A stretch of DNA of 64,000 bases, from the NCBI GenBank assembly GCA_034670405.1, contig JAXDDX010000012.1, positions 4,424,501 through 4,488,500 on the forward strand, written 5' to 3'. Below, in pieces: positions 26,001 through 36,402 of the stretch. Source of the stretch: Hoplostethus atlanticus. Lineage: Eukaryota; Chordata; Actinopteri; Trachichthyiformes; Trachichthyidae. Position numbers and translations under genes: made by a program. Each line of letters opens with the position of its first letter. The first letter of the stretch is position 1. The notes below the pieces were generated by a model. That model had not been told where the DNA came from. It did no database searches and was given only the letters and a program-made list of their open reading frames with translations.

Positions 26001-26215
26001 GTGTGGACAATAAAGACACAGGAATGTTTTATGGTGTCTCATAATGTTAGTGTCTCAATCTGCTTAAATGTGTCTCATGGTTCTTATACAAAACCATTGT
26101 GTTCCTTGTGATACATCATTTTTGATATATGGCATTTGTGTCAACATACTTGCCGGTTTCAGATCTGTAGAGTTGTCTTTACTAGACTTTACTAGACTAC
26201 TAGAATCGAAATTGT
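23001..26215. other. Non-coding stretch
   Basis: AT-rich. Apart from the ATCTC tandem repeat and a C/T tract at 25425-25490, I recognise nothing. Confidence 0.5.
24531..24593 (+). repeat. Pentanucleotide ATCTC/ATCTT tandem repeat
   Basis: About twelve 5-base units. The first part is pure ATCTC; the second alternates ATCTC and ATCTT, a higher-order 10-base pattern. Confidence 0.9.
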
Positions 26216-26300
26216 TAGAACAGGGTGGCCTAGTTGTTAGAGACACACAACTGGAAGGTTACAGGTTCGATCCCCCACCAACAGACGATGTATTCTATGC
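26216..26300 (+). mobile_element. tRNA-like SINE head
   Basis: A-box-like TGGCCTAGTTGTTAGAG (26226-26242) and a perfect B box GGTTCGATCCC (26264-26274). The spacing is shorter than in most tRNAs. No recognisable LINE tail follows, so the copy is truncated or its tail has decayed. Confidence 0.5.
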
Positions 26301-29084
26301 TGTTCCTGCCTTACCATGCTTTCCAAACTTTCCAAACAGACAATTTCCAGTGCGTGATATAATATATGTTGATTGTGTGCTCCAAATTCCTAAAACATCC
26401 CAATAGAAAGCATGTCATGGTGAACTTGTTAATTTCCTACACAGACAAGACAACGAGTTTACCGAGACGACCATAATTGACGGAATTTGCTCATGCCAAT
26501 CAACGCTGCGCCAGTTAGCTGATTTGTACAACACGCGTAGTGATTTGTCATGAAATGCTGCGGCGTGTGTGTGTGAAGGGAAAAGAAAGTTTCGCAGAAG
26601 TGCAGATGTTGATTTTTCTGCTTCTAGTGCTATTTTGAGAATATGCAAATAATCACCAGTGACTGACACCAAAGGTCGTTAATTAACATAAGTCAATTCA
26701 GCTGTGCTTCATTTGGGAGGGAAATGTAGCAGCTACCTGAGTACATGCACAGTACTAATTAAAGTCAGGTCCATGCAGTATACAGCTTGGTAGTGCTGGA
26801 ATATATTTTACATGTTGTTGTTTTTTTTTCAATTACAGATTAAGTTCCAGATTTTTTCATCTTTACAGTTTGACCGCGCACATTTCATGACATATTCCAT
26901 ATATAAGGAGCACTGCAGATGATAAGAAATATACTTTTAGTGTGGCTAAATGGCATTTACGTTAGTTAATGCAGTCCAGGGGCCAAGTGTATAAACCATT
27001 CATATGCACAACAAAATGTGCATTCGCCACTTCCCACACAGGATTTAAAGTGTATAAACATCAACGGGTGGTGAGAATGTGCATACTGGTACACATCTTT
27101 CACATGCTTAGCCCACGCAGTCTTTTGAGTCCGATTAGTGTGATATTGAAAAAAAAAAATAAAAGGATAATGTCAAAGTGTGAATTTGGGTGACATTTTA
27201 TTTAGAGTTTTTTTTCTTTTACTAGATGTAATCTAGATGTAATCTATAGTTTAAAAAACGTTCACTGTGATTACATACAACCTTTTTTGACAAGCCTTCA
27301 TTTTGTTCTATCTTGAGTGAATTACGTTTGTCACCATAGATTATTATAATAATTATCTTTATATATATTATATCGTTATTATTATTATTTTTGGGGAGTA
27401 AGAATAACCTACACCTTCACCTGTGATCAATTGATAGGTTGTTAAAACGTCTATAAAGGCTGTAGCTGTGCATAATGGCTTGCTCGGGCACTGGATTCTC
27501 TCCGCCGAACCTCAGCCTGTTCGCTGGAGGCACCAGGGTCTTCATGGTCAGAATCTGTTAATAAAAATGTTCTACATTGTAACAAAGCACAAACGAGTCT
27601 GTTTTATTGAAAGTCTGATTACAATAAGATCCAAACTGGGCGACGTACCAAGTTCCATCTGGGCAGGTGGATCTGTGTCTCCCAAGTCATCTGGTACAAA
27701 GCCACTGAAGGCAGTTTGGCCCAGGATACAAGGCACCGAGAGTTCCCCTCACTTCCTCCACCGGGGCCCCCCTCTCCTCTGCCTCACACTTGAAATCACA
27801 TCACTTCTTAACCTCATCGGGTCCGGAGCTCAGAACTAACAATGTTTACTGCTTCAGTTTTTTTTGGTCATTAAACTGGACTTTAGAGTCAAACCTAAGA
27901 GTGGTCAGGGCTGATACCAAAGCAAGGTTTGGAGTGTAAATGTTATGAGACTAAGGATGATTTTTTTTTGGCTGGAAAACAGAGGCCCGGATGGTTTTGT
28001 TAGATAAAAACCTATTCCCACCCACAAGTTTTGAAGAATAAAACCCATCATGCTCCATATTGCATTAACATGCTTGAGAACTTGAGAACTCCATTAGCAT
28101 ACTTGAGAGCTCCAGATGTCAGATTAATGAATATGTGTGTGAAAACACACTGTCTCAAAACCTGGCGGGGGGGATCTCAGAACTGAACAGAATGGGACCA
28201 AATATATTTGTACATATGTGCAACATTTGTGCATATGCAGTTTTTAAAAAATAGAAACAAATTAAATCAATCAAAAGTAGGAAAAAAAGAAAAGAAGACC
28301 CCCATCTCAACAGTTGAACAGAGTGCTCATCTCCAGAGGTTGAACTGACGTGGCCTAAGGGGCTCCCGGCATTAATGGTAACCCTAACGGGAAGAGAACT
28401 GTACAGATGAGCATACAAGAACGCTTTGTCAATAGTAACCCTGCTCCTCTTTTTCAATACTGATAACGGCTCTGGTACTGCTAAAATAATACCTACTGTG
28501 ATACCTTCCCCCCAAGCCCATTTGATTGTGCAACAGATTTAGTATCTTCTGCTTAACATTTGTAAATACCATCTACTTTTCTAAATAGACTTATTACATA
28601 TTTGACCCTAAAGGCTCAGACAATTAAGTATATATATGACACAATAATTCAGTAATTAAAGTTCATTCTCAGGATCTACTCATCGACTTTCTCCACAGCA
28701 GTGTGCACTTTCACAGACTACTCTCAGTCCTGAATTCCTGCCCAGGTAGAACATTTTGTCACATCCAATCTCCAACCCTTGAATCATTATCACCAACTAC
28801 ACACCTCTTCACCTTAGTTCCATCACATTTTAGTATCCCATCACCTCCACTTTCTTCCCAAATCTCTATCACCATCGCCTCCCTATTCTCCCTAAATGCA
28901 TGCTGTCAAGGCTTGTGATGGTGCACAATAATTTCCTTTCACTAAGCCCCCCACGGATTCTTCCCACTCTTATTCCAGTAGAAATGAAAAATGCATTTAA
29001 GACGACAGCTGAGTACAAGTGAAGCTTGCTCTCTTTCTTAATATGGGCTTAAAGCAGCACATCTGTTCTAATACCCGGTCCTGT
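26301..29084. other. Non-coding stretch
   Basis: AT-rich with an (ATT)n patch near 27380. A 123-codon frame at 27468-27839 (+) has varied composition, but I see no known domain, start context or splice sites around it. Confidence 0.45.
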
Positions 29085-29458
29085 GTAGGATACTAAAAGT
29101 CCCTAAAACCCAGCACCTCCCTTGGTATCACATCATTCCAGTGACTGGAATACTCTGCAGAAAACCCTTGAATTGGGTTGGTCCCCTTTGTTTGCCTCTT
29201 CCTGCTTGCCTGCCTGCTTGCCTGCGCTTTTCTGTGTAACTAGTTGTGTTATTCTTGTCATGTATTCTTGTATGTATGTATCATTGTTGTCTATGTTCAT
29301 GTTTTGTTTTTGATGTATCTTTGCTTTTAACATGCTTTTATCTTTTAGCCCCTCTCCCCTTTCCCCTCAAGTGGCTCTTGTCGCTTGCCAGGGCGTCATT
29401 TTAAATAAGAATCTGTTCTCAATGGCTTGCCTGGTAAAATAAAGGTTAAATAAAATAC
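29085..29458 (+). mobile_element. 3' end of a LINE (RT C-terminus remnant plus 3'UTR)
   Basis: The frame near 29125-29180 reads SHHSSDWNTLQKTLELGWSP, resembling the WN-LQ-LKL motif at the very C-terminus of fish LINE ORF2 proteins. It is followed by a T-rich 3'UTR and an ending at 29398-29458 with AATAAGAATCTGTTCTC, GGTAAAATAAAGGTTAAATAAA, a terminus common in fish retroelements. Only the last few hundred bases are present. Clade uncertain. Confidence 0.5.
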
Positions 29459-29849
29459 ATAAATTATCCCACAAACATTACGTGACACATTGTTTTGGAA
29501 GCCTACTTTCCCTGTCCTACAATATGTAGATAACAGCGGGGAAACAGCCAGCATAACTGTGTAAATTGCCTGTCTCTTTCACAAGCTTTTGATCATTAAC
29601 AAAACAGGCTTCCTTGGTTGATCCATCACTGCTGTCACCAACTCTTTTGTTCAAAATCTATGGGCCATCACTCATCATTGTCTTCTTTCATAAGATGAAT
29701 GATGACTGTAAATTGCCATGGATGACATATTGACAAACCCATTTGCAGTCCGCGTGGAAAAAGAACACTGTCACACGGGGACAGGCATGAGGGGTGGACA
29801 GAGAGAGGAAGAGGGCAACAGGGCAACAGGGAGAAAGATAATGACTGTT

Positions 29850-30061
29850 TGCATAACTTGCACACATATTTTTTTACATTGCACATTGTTAAATTTACTT
29901 CCTTTCTTGTAGTAATTCTTTCTTGTATATCTTCTAGTTTAGCCCCCTTTCCTTTTAGACTTTAGCATAGTGACAGAGTATACCACCACACATTTCACTG
30001 CACTTTTGTACCACTATAACTGTGTATGTGACGAATAAACCTTTGAACATTTGAACCTTGA
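29850..30061 (+). mobile_element. 3'UTR remnant of an L2/CR1-type LINE, same family type as 14655-15599
   Basis: Shares with 15541-15599 the ordered landmarks CATTTCACT, CAC, GTGTATGTGAC and AATAAAC, and ends in a repeated tail (TTTGAACA TTTGAACC TTGA). No coding part is left. A GA-rich tract follows directly (30061-30180). Confidence 0.6.
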
Positions 30062-30371
30062 GACAGAGAGAAAGCGATAGAGAAACTGATAGAATAAGAG
30101 AGGCAAAGAGAGATGGATATCGAGACAGAGACAAAGGAAGAGACAGGGAGAGAAAGAGAAGAGAAACAGGTATATCCTTTGATCATTTTAGTCATCTCCC
30201 AGGTGATGTTTTTCTCAGCTCCTTTGGAAAAATAGAAAAGATAAAGCATGTAAATACAAGAGAAGTAATAGATTAAGTGTAAGTAGAGAAAAGACAGAAG
30301 CAGAGTACAGCCTGTTTGATGAAATGTGTGTGTATGTGCTTTTGTGTGTATGTGAGATACACATAGAGACA

Positions 30372-30376
<5 letters not shown>

Positions 30377-30412
<36 letters not shown>
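30377..30412. repeat. (AG)18 microsatellite
   Basis: AG repeat in a purine-rich area. Confidence 0.95.
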
Positions 30413-30420
<8 letters not shown>

Positions 30421-31427
30421 GAAAAAAATGGTGATCTGTGATCTTTTTAAACTGATTTTGAGATGAACACTCCTATCTCAAGTGTTTGTTCTTCCGTGAC
30501 TGAACTAGACTGTTCACAGAGATACCGTATATAAGCGAGGCCCAGGCCCAGTGCAAATGAATGGCGTCATTTTTGTTTCTGCAGTAGTGAAATCCTTAAA
30601 ATTATTATTTTTTTAATTTCTTTTGTGGTTGTTTCCATAGCACTGACCATAGATGTGAAGTCATCCATTGTAGGTCCCAGTTTCCCAGTTTTGTATGCTG
30701 AAATGCATGCATGCTTACCTTGTGTATGGAACAATGCTTAACTGTATTATTATTGCTCCATACCCAAAAGGAAGATTATAATTCCAGTCATATTTTCATA
30801 TCTTCTTGAGAATGGTCTGAGCACTGAGTCATCAATACCATCAACAGCATTCTGTACCTCCCAGCTTCCTCTTTTCCCTTCTCATTGTCCAAAGCGGGGC
30901 TTGTCTCCTTTATCTATCTATTTTGATGCAAAGGAGATGTCACACCTGAGAAGTTACTGCTTTATTGTTACAATTCCTAATAATCCATAACATTTTTTCC
31001 CATAGCCCACCATCCATGCATCCATTTTTACCCCTGGCCTTCCATGCCAAAAGTTTTGACACGTGGTCTATACACACTGTCTGTGTGTGGATGGCACGGT
31101 GAGAAATTAAGAGTTGATAGCATGCTGACTGTCCTACCTAGCCAATCCCTCAGTAAGAGAAACAACATTGGGACATTACCAATGATGGAGCTGTCTCCAT
31201 TCACCATTTACCTCATTTAGAAAAATGCTCTCTGCAGTAATGATAATCACACATTATGTTCCGGAGAGCAAGACGACATGATAGTGAGGAATGTGGACAG
31301 CCAGATATAGGAGGCAATTTGTCATTATGAAAACATCTACTCTCACACTAGCCTCTGAAGGTGCTTGATTTTATTTTATTTTTCAAATAGCAAAAATACT
31401 GTTGTTATTAGAATAGAGACAGAAAAT
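30413..31427. other. Non-coding stretch upstream of the gene
   Basis: AT-rich, no repeat family recognised, no exon. Confidence 0.45.
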
Positions 31428-31428
31428 G

Positions 31429-31460
<32 letters not shown>

Positions 31461-31480
31461 TACATATATATACATATGTA
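31428..31480. repeat. (TA)n/(CATA)n microsatellite
   Basis: TA repeat to 31450, then CACATATATA and TACATATA variants. Confidence 0.9.
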
Positions 31481-31953
31481 TAATAGACTTGTGAGATGTG
31501 AGAGACTTGTAAGATAGAGGAAGTAACAAATGGATCCAAATACAGGTACATTCCTGAGGAGAACTTCAGAGTGCCAGGGACCTTAGATTGAGGTAATAAT
31601 TTATGTTTCAACAGGACAATGACCCTTGAATCCCATTTAAAAAAATCTGTGGGATAACTTGAGATAGCTGTTCACAGACACTCCCCATCCAACTTGACCA
31701 AGCTTGAGCAAATCTGTGAGGAAGGATGTCCAAAAATCCAAAAGATGTGCCAAGCTGAAACAAACGTATAGCCAAGCAGACTAAACGCTGCGATCGCTGC
31801 TTTTCCTGTGGGTTAGAGAAGGAGAAAGGGGAGATAGAATGATATAGATAGAAAGATGGAGAGAGATGAGATGAGAGAGAGGGGGGTAGAGTGAAAGAAA
31901 CAGAAAGGGAGAGAGAGGCAGAAAGAAGTGTGTGTGTGGTGGTGGGGGGTGGG

Positions 31954-32044
31954 GAGTGTGTGTGTGTGGGGGGGGGGACAGAGAGAAAGACAGAGAGAAA
32001 CTGTAGGCAATGTCCAGTTAGGTCTCTGGTTGGGGGGGGAGAGT

Positions 32045-32075
<31 letters not shown>

Positions 32076-32151
32076 GGGACAGAGAGAAAGACAGAGAGAG
32101 ACTGTAGGCAATGTCCAGTTAGGTCTCTGGTTGGGGGGGGGGGGGGGGGGG
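31954..32151 (+). repeat. ~100-bp tandem duplication, each copy ending in a long G run
   Basis: Two copies of the block TG-run / G-run / ACAGAGAGAAAGACAGAGAG / CTGTAGGCAATGTCCAGTTA / GGTCTCTGGTT / G-run. The shared ACAGAGAG landmark is at 31978 and 32079, a 101-base offset. The copies differ by one base in the GA part and by expansion of the TG and G tracts. The G runs are 20 bases (32059-32078) and 19 bases (32133-32151). The duplication lies about 800-950 bases upstream of the exon 1 ATG. Confidence 0.85.
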
Positions 32152-32253
32152 AGTTTGGGGGGGACGCACGGAATACTGGACTTCCACCACCTCAAGAAGG
32201 AGGGGGGCACTGTCTGGCTGCAAGAAAACAGAAAGACATTTGTAGAGAGTGAA

Positions 32254-32256
<3 letters not shown>

Positions 32257-32307
<51 letters not shown>

Positions 32308-32332
32308 CGAGAGAGAGTGAGAGAGAGAGGGG
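32257..32332. repeat. Compound (TG)n(GA)n microsatellite
   Basis: (GT)19 at 32257-32294 runs directly into GA repeats with a few C interruptions, to about 32332. It sits between the G-run duplication and the presumed 5'UTR. Confidence 0.9.
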
Positions 32333-32438
32333 CGGGAAGACGAAGATAAGTTCAGCACCACGGACAGCGCACTCAGAGCGCTCTCACTCCTGTAGTGAAG
32401 AGAAACCAGTCCAGTGGATTTGAACCGGGCACAGAGAC

Positions 32439-32447
32439 ATGGTTTGA
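32439..32447 (+). promoter_or_regulatory. Two-codon upstream ORF (ATG GTT TGA)
   Basis: This is the only upstream ATG seen between 32340 and the exon 1 start at 32929. It encodes Met-Val-stop, 482 bases before the main ATG. Very short uORFs can reduce or tune translation when present in the mature leader. Whether it is transcribed depends on the unknown start site. Confidence 0.3.
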
Positions 32448-32655
32448 GAATTCACCTCACTAAACTACTGTACACTACAAGCGCTTTCAGATTGTTTTCC
32501 AGTACGGGTTCATATCTGGGGACACGGTTCTTTGTTGTTTTTGTCGGGAATCTTCAATAAGGAGGCGAGACAGCTGCAGAGAGAAGTCCGTGCCGCTCGC
32601 AAGCACAGACCAGCCTGTTTGTCGGTGCGATCCTTACATCATCTCTTTATTGGTG

Positions 32656-32695
32656 GGAGAGAGAGAGAGAGACAGATAGAGAGACAGACACACGA

Positions 32696-32757
<62 letters not shown>

Positions 32758-32774
32758 AGAGAAAAAGAGAGAGG
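32656..32774 (+). repeat. GA/GAAAAA-rich microsatellite in the presumed 5'UTR
   Basis: Nearly pure GA repeat from 32656 to 32774, with GACA and GAAAAAGA interruptions and a long uninterrupted core at about 32699-32752. It ends about 155 bases before the start codon. Purine-rich tracts of this size are length-polymorphic and can form triplex DNA. In a promoter or leader they can affect expression, but this is inference. Confidence 0.85.
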
Positions 32775-32928
32775 TCCGTGCAGCCAGGCTCCTCTCCGCC
32801 AGTCCTCAACTGCGAAGCGGTATCTGACGGACGGAGCCGCGGTACAACCACCTGGCTTTTTTCTTATCATTTCCTCTCCCCATCCCCGGGTCTGCTCCTG
32901 CTCTGCTGCGTCCACACCGGCCGTGAAG

Positions 32929-33031
32929 ATGCACCGGTACCGTCCTGCACCGAGATTCACCTTATTATTACTGACCGCGTTGTGGATTTTCTGCCATGTC
33001 AACGGCGTGCACGGAGCTTTGCCAACAACCC
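32929..33031 (+). CDS. First coding exon: signal peptide of a secreted or membrane protein (gene not recognised)
   Basis: Seen: an ATG at 32929 with A at -3 opens 34 codons plus one base, then GTAAGT at 33032-33037. The peptide has a basic start (MHRYRPAPRF), a hydrophobic core (TLLLLTALWIFCHV) and a small/polar end (NGVHG before ALPTT), the classic signal-peptide layout, with likely cleavage after VHG. The exon ends in phase 1, common for leader exons of extracellular modular proteins. I chose this start because no other ATG precedes the hydrophobic core in this frame nearby, and the GC-rich leader upstream looks like 5'UTR. The exon-side bases at the donor (CCC) are weak, but the intron side is a perfect match. 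A later donor near 33080 would add about 17 residues and is less likely. Inference: exon 1 of a gene with a long first intron. I do not recognise the protein, so no function is assigned beyond entry to the secretory pathway. Confidence 0.72.
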
Positions 33032-33037
33032 GTAAGT

Positions 33038-34139
33038 TGTTATTATCTATTATTGGATACCTTTTACAAGTGGCTGATCGGGTGAGGGGGACTAGATGGA
33101 TAGATGAGATGTATGGGTGGCACACCGAACCTGTGGCCGGAGCAGACGGGGGAAAGCGGGGACTATGCATTTACCGGCGGGGCTGCAGGTAGCCCTATGG
33201 TGGTGCCAGAGGCTCCGCCAGGCTGTACGGGAGAAAGGGAAGAGGGGGGTTCCTCATGAGTTTAGACCTACACGTGTAAAATGCCCTGGAGCTCATGCTC
33301 TAGTCCCTTTGTTTTAGAATAGAGCCCTGCATTTTGAACCCGGTGGGTCACGGTTTTTGGTCATGGTGCTTCCAGAAACTGATTTACTGAATGTATTTCA
33401 ATGTTTCAGTTGTGGCTTAATTTTTATAAATGTGGTCTTTTCGCGTTATATAAAACAGGTTTAGATTTGGTTCCAGCGCCTGATCACAAACAATACAATC
33501 CAGATACAGTGGTTTGTTGAATCTCCAAATTTGACAGCAGGGGGTTATGGTCTCATTTACTTTTTAACCTATATGGATCTTGACCGTGACATCAATGACA
33601 CAGAGGCACAATCATATGTTTTTGAATTTGGAGGCTATGCACTCTGATCTATTCAACTGTTTACATCATTTTGATTTCGACTAATCTAACTTCATGCATA
33701 TGTCTCACTATAAGCAACATGTTATATAGGAAAACTTGGAGGCTGTGTGTAGCTCTGTTGCTTTTACATTAAAATAGATAGGACTGATCAGTTTCATGCG
33801 GCTTGGTGCTTATGCTCTCTATTTGTTTTATGGGCCAACAATAACAGGTCACATTAGTATCGCGTCATTCCTAAATTAGAGATGAGGTAGCCTCTATTTT
33901 AATGTTTCCACTGTATCCAAGAGTTTGATGATCAGTTTCAGTTTCTTTATGGTATGTTGTCTATCTTACGGTATTACCATAACCCTTTCTGTGATATAAT
34001 TTAATAATAACCTGCATGTTATTTTAAAGCTTTACTGTGAGATTTATATAGTAGGCATCGTTCTTAAAATGACTTCAGCTGTTTTTGGTGCTTACATCCA
34101 CATGCTTAAATCATCCACGGTGTTATCCGGTGTTATCCC
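33038..34139 (+). other. Start of presumed intron 1, no further exon seen
   Basis: Single-copy-looking AT-rich DNA after the GTAAGT donor. No ORF with protein-like composition and no obvious repeat. It is interpreted as intron only because of the preceding splice donor. Confidence 0.4.
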
Positions 34140-34360
34140 GACTATATTGCTGACGGTGATGGAGCCGGTAGGCTGAGGGTTCAGTGTGACTGATTCCCCC
34201 GGTGAGCGCCGGGGCTTCTCCGGTCCCGGATGGATGTGTCCGGGGCCGCGCCTCATTAATCATCCCATCCGACAGACAACAGCGGAGAGACGCAGCCGCC
34301 GGCCCCGTTTGTGCGTGCATGTGTGAGCGTTAGTGAATGAGTGTGAGAGGGTGTAAGGGC

Positions 34361-34394
<34 letters not shown>

Positions 34395-34440
34395 GCGAGA
34401 GAGAGAGAAACAGACAGGTTGTGCGCTTTTCTCTCACAAA
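34140..34440. promoter_or_regulatory. CpG-rich patch inside presumed intron 1
   Basis: Between 34140 and 34320 the sequence becomes strongly GC- and CpG-rich (for example GTGAGCGCCGGGGC and CCGGGGCCGCGCC), followed by a GA microsatellite with CG interruptions to about 34410. The DNA on both sides is AT-rich. It lies about 1.1 kb downstream of exon 1. It could be the edge of the promoter CpG island, an alternative promoter, or an intronic enhancer. I see no convincing exon in it. Confidence 0.4.
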
Positions 34441-34599
34441 GCTTTTTTTGTGTGTTTATAGAAACGACCTCCCAGCGCGCTCAAGTGAACAGGTGTCATA
34501 ATAATAACACCTCATTTATAATATTGTATTGATGCTGTTGGTAGATTCTGTTTTCTCTTGAACCCTCCACAGGGTTAGCTCCAGCACCCTTGTAGCTGG

Positions 34600-34640
34600 T
34601 AGGTATTCAGTGCCTTGCTCAAGGACACTTCAGCAGGGGT
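34600..34640. mobile_element. Small SINE-body fragment
   Basis: ATTCAGTGCCTTGCTCAAGG (34605-34624) and the following CACTTCAGCAGGG are the reverse-strand form of the CCTTGAGCAAGGCACTGAA module found in fish SINE bodies (compare 18132 and 50451). Only this module is visible. Confidence 0.35.
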
Positions 34641-34841
34641 GAATGATGGCCGGCAGCGGGGCGATCTCTGCCCTAGTCCTGTAGAACTTGTAATAAGACT
34701 AAGTAAGTAAGACTAAGTAAAAACTAAGTAATCCGTGGAATATTATAGCAATATTATGGGGATCACAAAAGAGAAGAAATATTTCATAGAGTACCATAAG
34801 GTCACTATAAACTCACTTTTGAGTACCACAGGTGGAAAAAT

Positions 34842-34872
34842 ATCTATCTATCTATCTATCTATCTATTTATC
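34842..34872. repeat. (ATCT)7 tetranucleotide microsatellite
   Basis: ATCT units with one variant (ATTT) near the end. Confidence 0.95.
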
Positions 34873-34933
34873 TGGGGATGGAGAAGTGAATAGAAGAGGA
34901 TATAAGCATTTGGAAGAAGATAGGGGGTGAGCA

Positions 34934-34934
<1 letters not shown>

Positions 34935-34964
<30 letters not shown>

Positions 34965-35020
34965 GTATGAGAGAGACAGCGAGAAAGACAGAGAGAGAGA
35001 GAAGAGAGAGAGAGAGAGAA
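34935..35020. repeat. (GT)n then (GA)n compound microsatellite
   Basis: GT run to about 34967, then GAGA with AGACA and GAAGA interruptions to about 35020. Confidence 0.9.
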
Positions 35021-36400
35021 TTTCGACTTGGACCAGCAGTTCCACCTCTGAGCTTAAATCCAAGCGCCGACTATATCCCTCCTCAGGGACTGAATGTGAA
35101 ACACTCTGGGGAACAGACAATGTCATTGTGACCAATGGTCTGAGGCACGAACTAAAAAAGATTAACATTTCCACACCGCTGGGGCGCACACACTCACACA
35201 CTAAAAGTCAATGGGCTGTTTGACCCACCAACTGTGTTGAATCCCACAAATGCACACTGAGCATGTATCTATGAGGTATGTGTAGGAATGTGAGAGGGAG
35301 GGGAGAGAGAGAAAGAGGGCTGAAACATGTGTGCACTTTTGCACATTTGTGAGAGTGTTTGTTTGCGTGTGTGCACATGCATGTTTATGTGTTTATGTGC
35401 ACGTTCATGCGTTTGCGGCTCCCCCAATGATTGAGCTTTAACCCAGCAACCTTTCTCTTACTCAAGCTCCTGGATTCGCCTGAAGCATCTATCAGTTTTT
35501 GTTGCATTCTAGTACCGCTTAATTGGCTTGCAGGGTGATATCAATTGCTCAAGATCTATTGAGCGCTGCACAGAAATGAATCACACACACACACACACAC
35601 ACACAAATGCAGAGCTGATCTAATGAGTTGTCACTGTATGTAATTGTGTTGTGGTTGTGGTGTGTCTGAGGCAAGGTCTCACCGCCTACAATGATCTTAC
35701 ATTATCATCCAGACATTGTGTCTCCATTTGCAACACAAATGTTTATCCAATTAAAAGTGTGCAAGAAGCATCACTTCATGAAGAAGAATCAGCCCATTGC
35801 ATAGTGGGTGGTTGTGTGTGATGTGTTTTGTGTGGTCTCTTCTGGTTCAGACAGTCTTCTAGAGACTTAACAGTTTACCCTATAGCCTCATTGTTTTGAA
35901 TAGCAACCCTTTCCCTTAGTCATAACTTGAAATTTCCAACTCTGCCTGCTCATCTGTGTCTTTGTAAGGGACACGGTTTAAGAGATGCACCTTTAAGTCA
36001 TTGTGTTACTGACACTGTGGGTGGCTAAATGGGATGCCCCTAGAGCCTGTCTGATTTAGAATCAGATTAGCCTTTTCCCATCTCATTAAGCGTGCCAGGC
36101 CAGCCAACATAGACATCAGTCTGGTTTCACCTGCAGGGCCATGCAGGGCAAGTCAGGGTTTCCTGCCTGTAAGTATTTTTACATCCTGTTGCCAACAGAA
36201 ATGATCTCAGTTTTTAGTTTAAAGGAAGTATGCATACTTCTTTCTAATCATATGTTTGAGTTGGCCATGACTCTGGTAAGCCCTATTCAGCCCTAATCTG
36301 CTCTATACAAGTGGCTGATGTTAAGACTTGGCTGGTTCTGGCCTGATCCTAGAAAAGAAGGAAAATGATCTGTTACAACAAAATGATAATGAAAAAAATA
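35021..36400. other. Presumed intron, nothing recognised
   Basis: A (CA)12 run at 35581-35604 and TG-rich DNA at 35330-35420. No exon-like ORF. Confidence 0.4.
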
Positions 36401-36402
36401 TA

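Larger units (their letters stand above)
32340..32928 (+). promoter_or_regulatory. Probable 5'UTR/core promoter of the signal-peptide gene
   Basis: This stretch has many more CpG dinucleotides than the surrounding DNA (for example 32560-32610 and 32800-32930) and leads directly into the exon 1 ATG. It holds a long GA tract (32656-32774). The only ATG I find before the start codon is at 32439, and it is followed by a stop two codons later. Scarcity of upstream ATGs over roughly 590 bases is what a 5' leader should look like. I see no convincing TATA box, consistent with a CpG-type promoter. The transcription start cannot be placed from sequence alone. Confidence 0.5.

Noticed and set aside
27468-27839. 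123-codon ORF, possibly part of a retroelement
   Set aside because: The nearby sequence AATAAAAATGTTCTAC hinted at a poly(A) region, but I found no matching termini or motifs.
31608-32210. 200-codon reverse ORF rich in Pro, Ser and His-Thr
   Set aside because: It is the complement of the GA/TG/G-run duplication; the composition comes entirely from simple repeats.
32532-33035. 167-codon plus-strand ORF overlapping exon 1 in another frame
   Set aside because: It is dominated by Arg-Glu repeats from the GA tract and is out of frame with the signal-peptide exon, which has the better start and splice donor.
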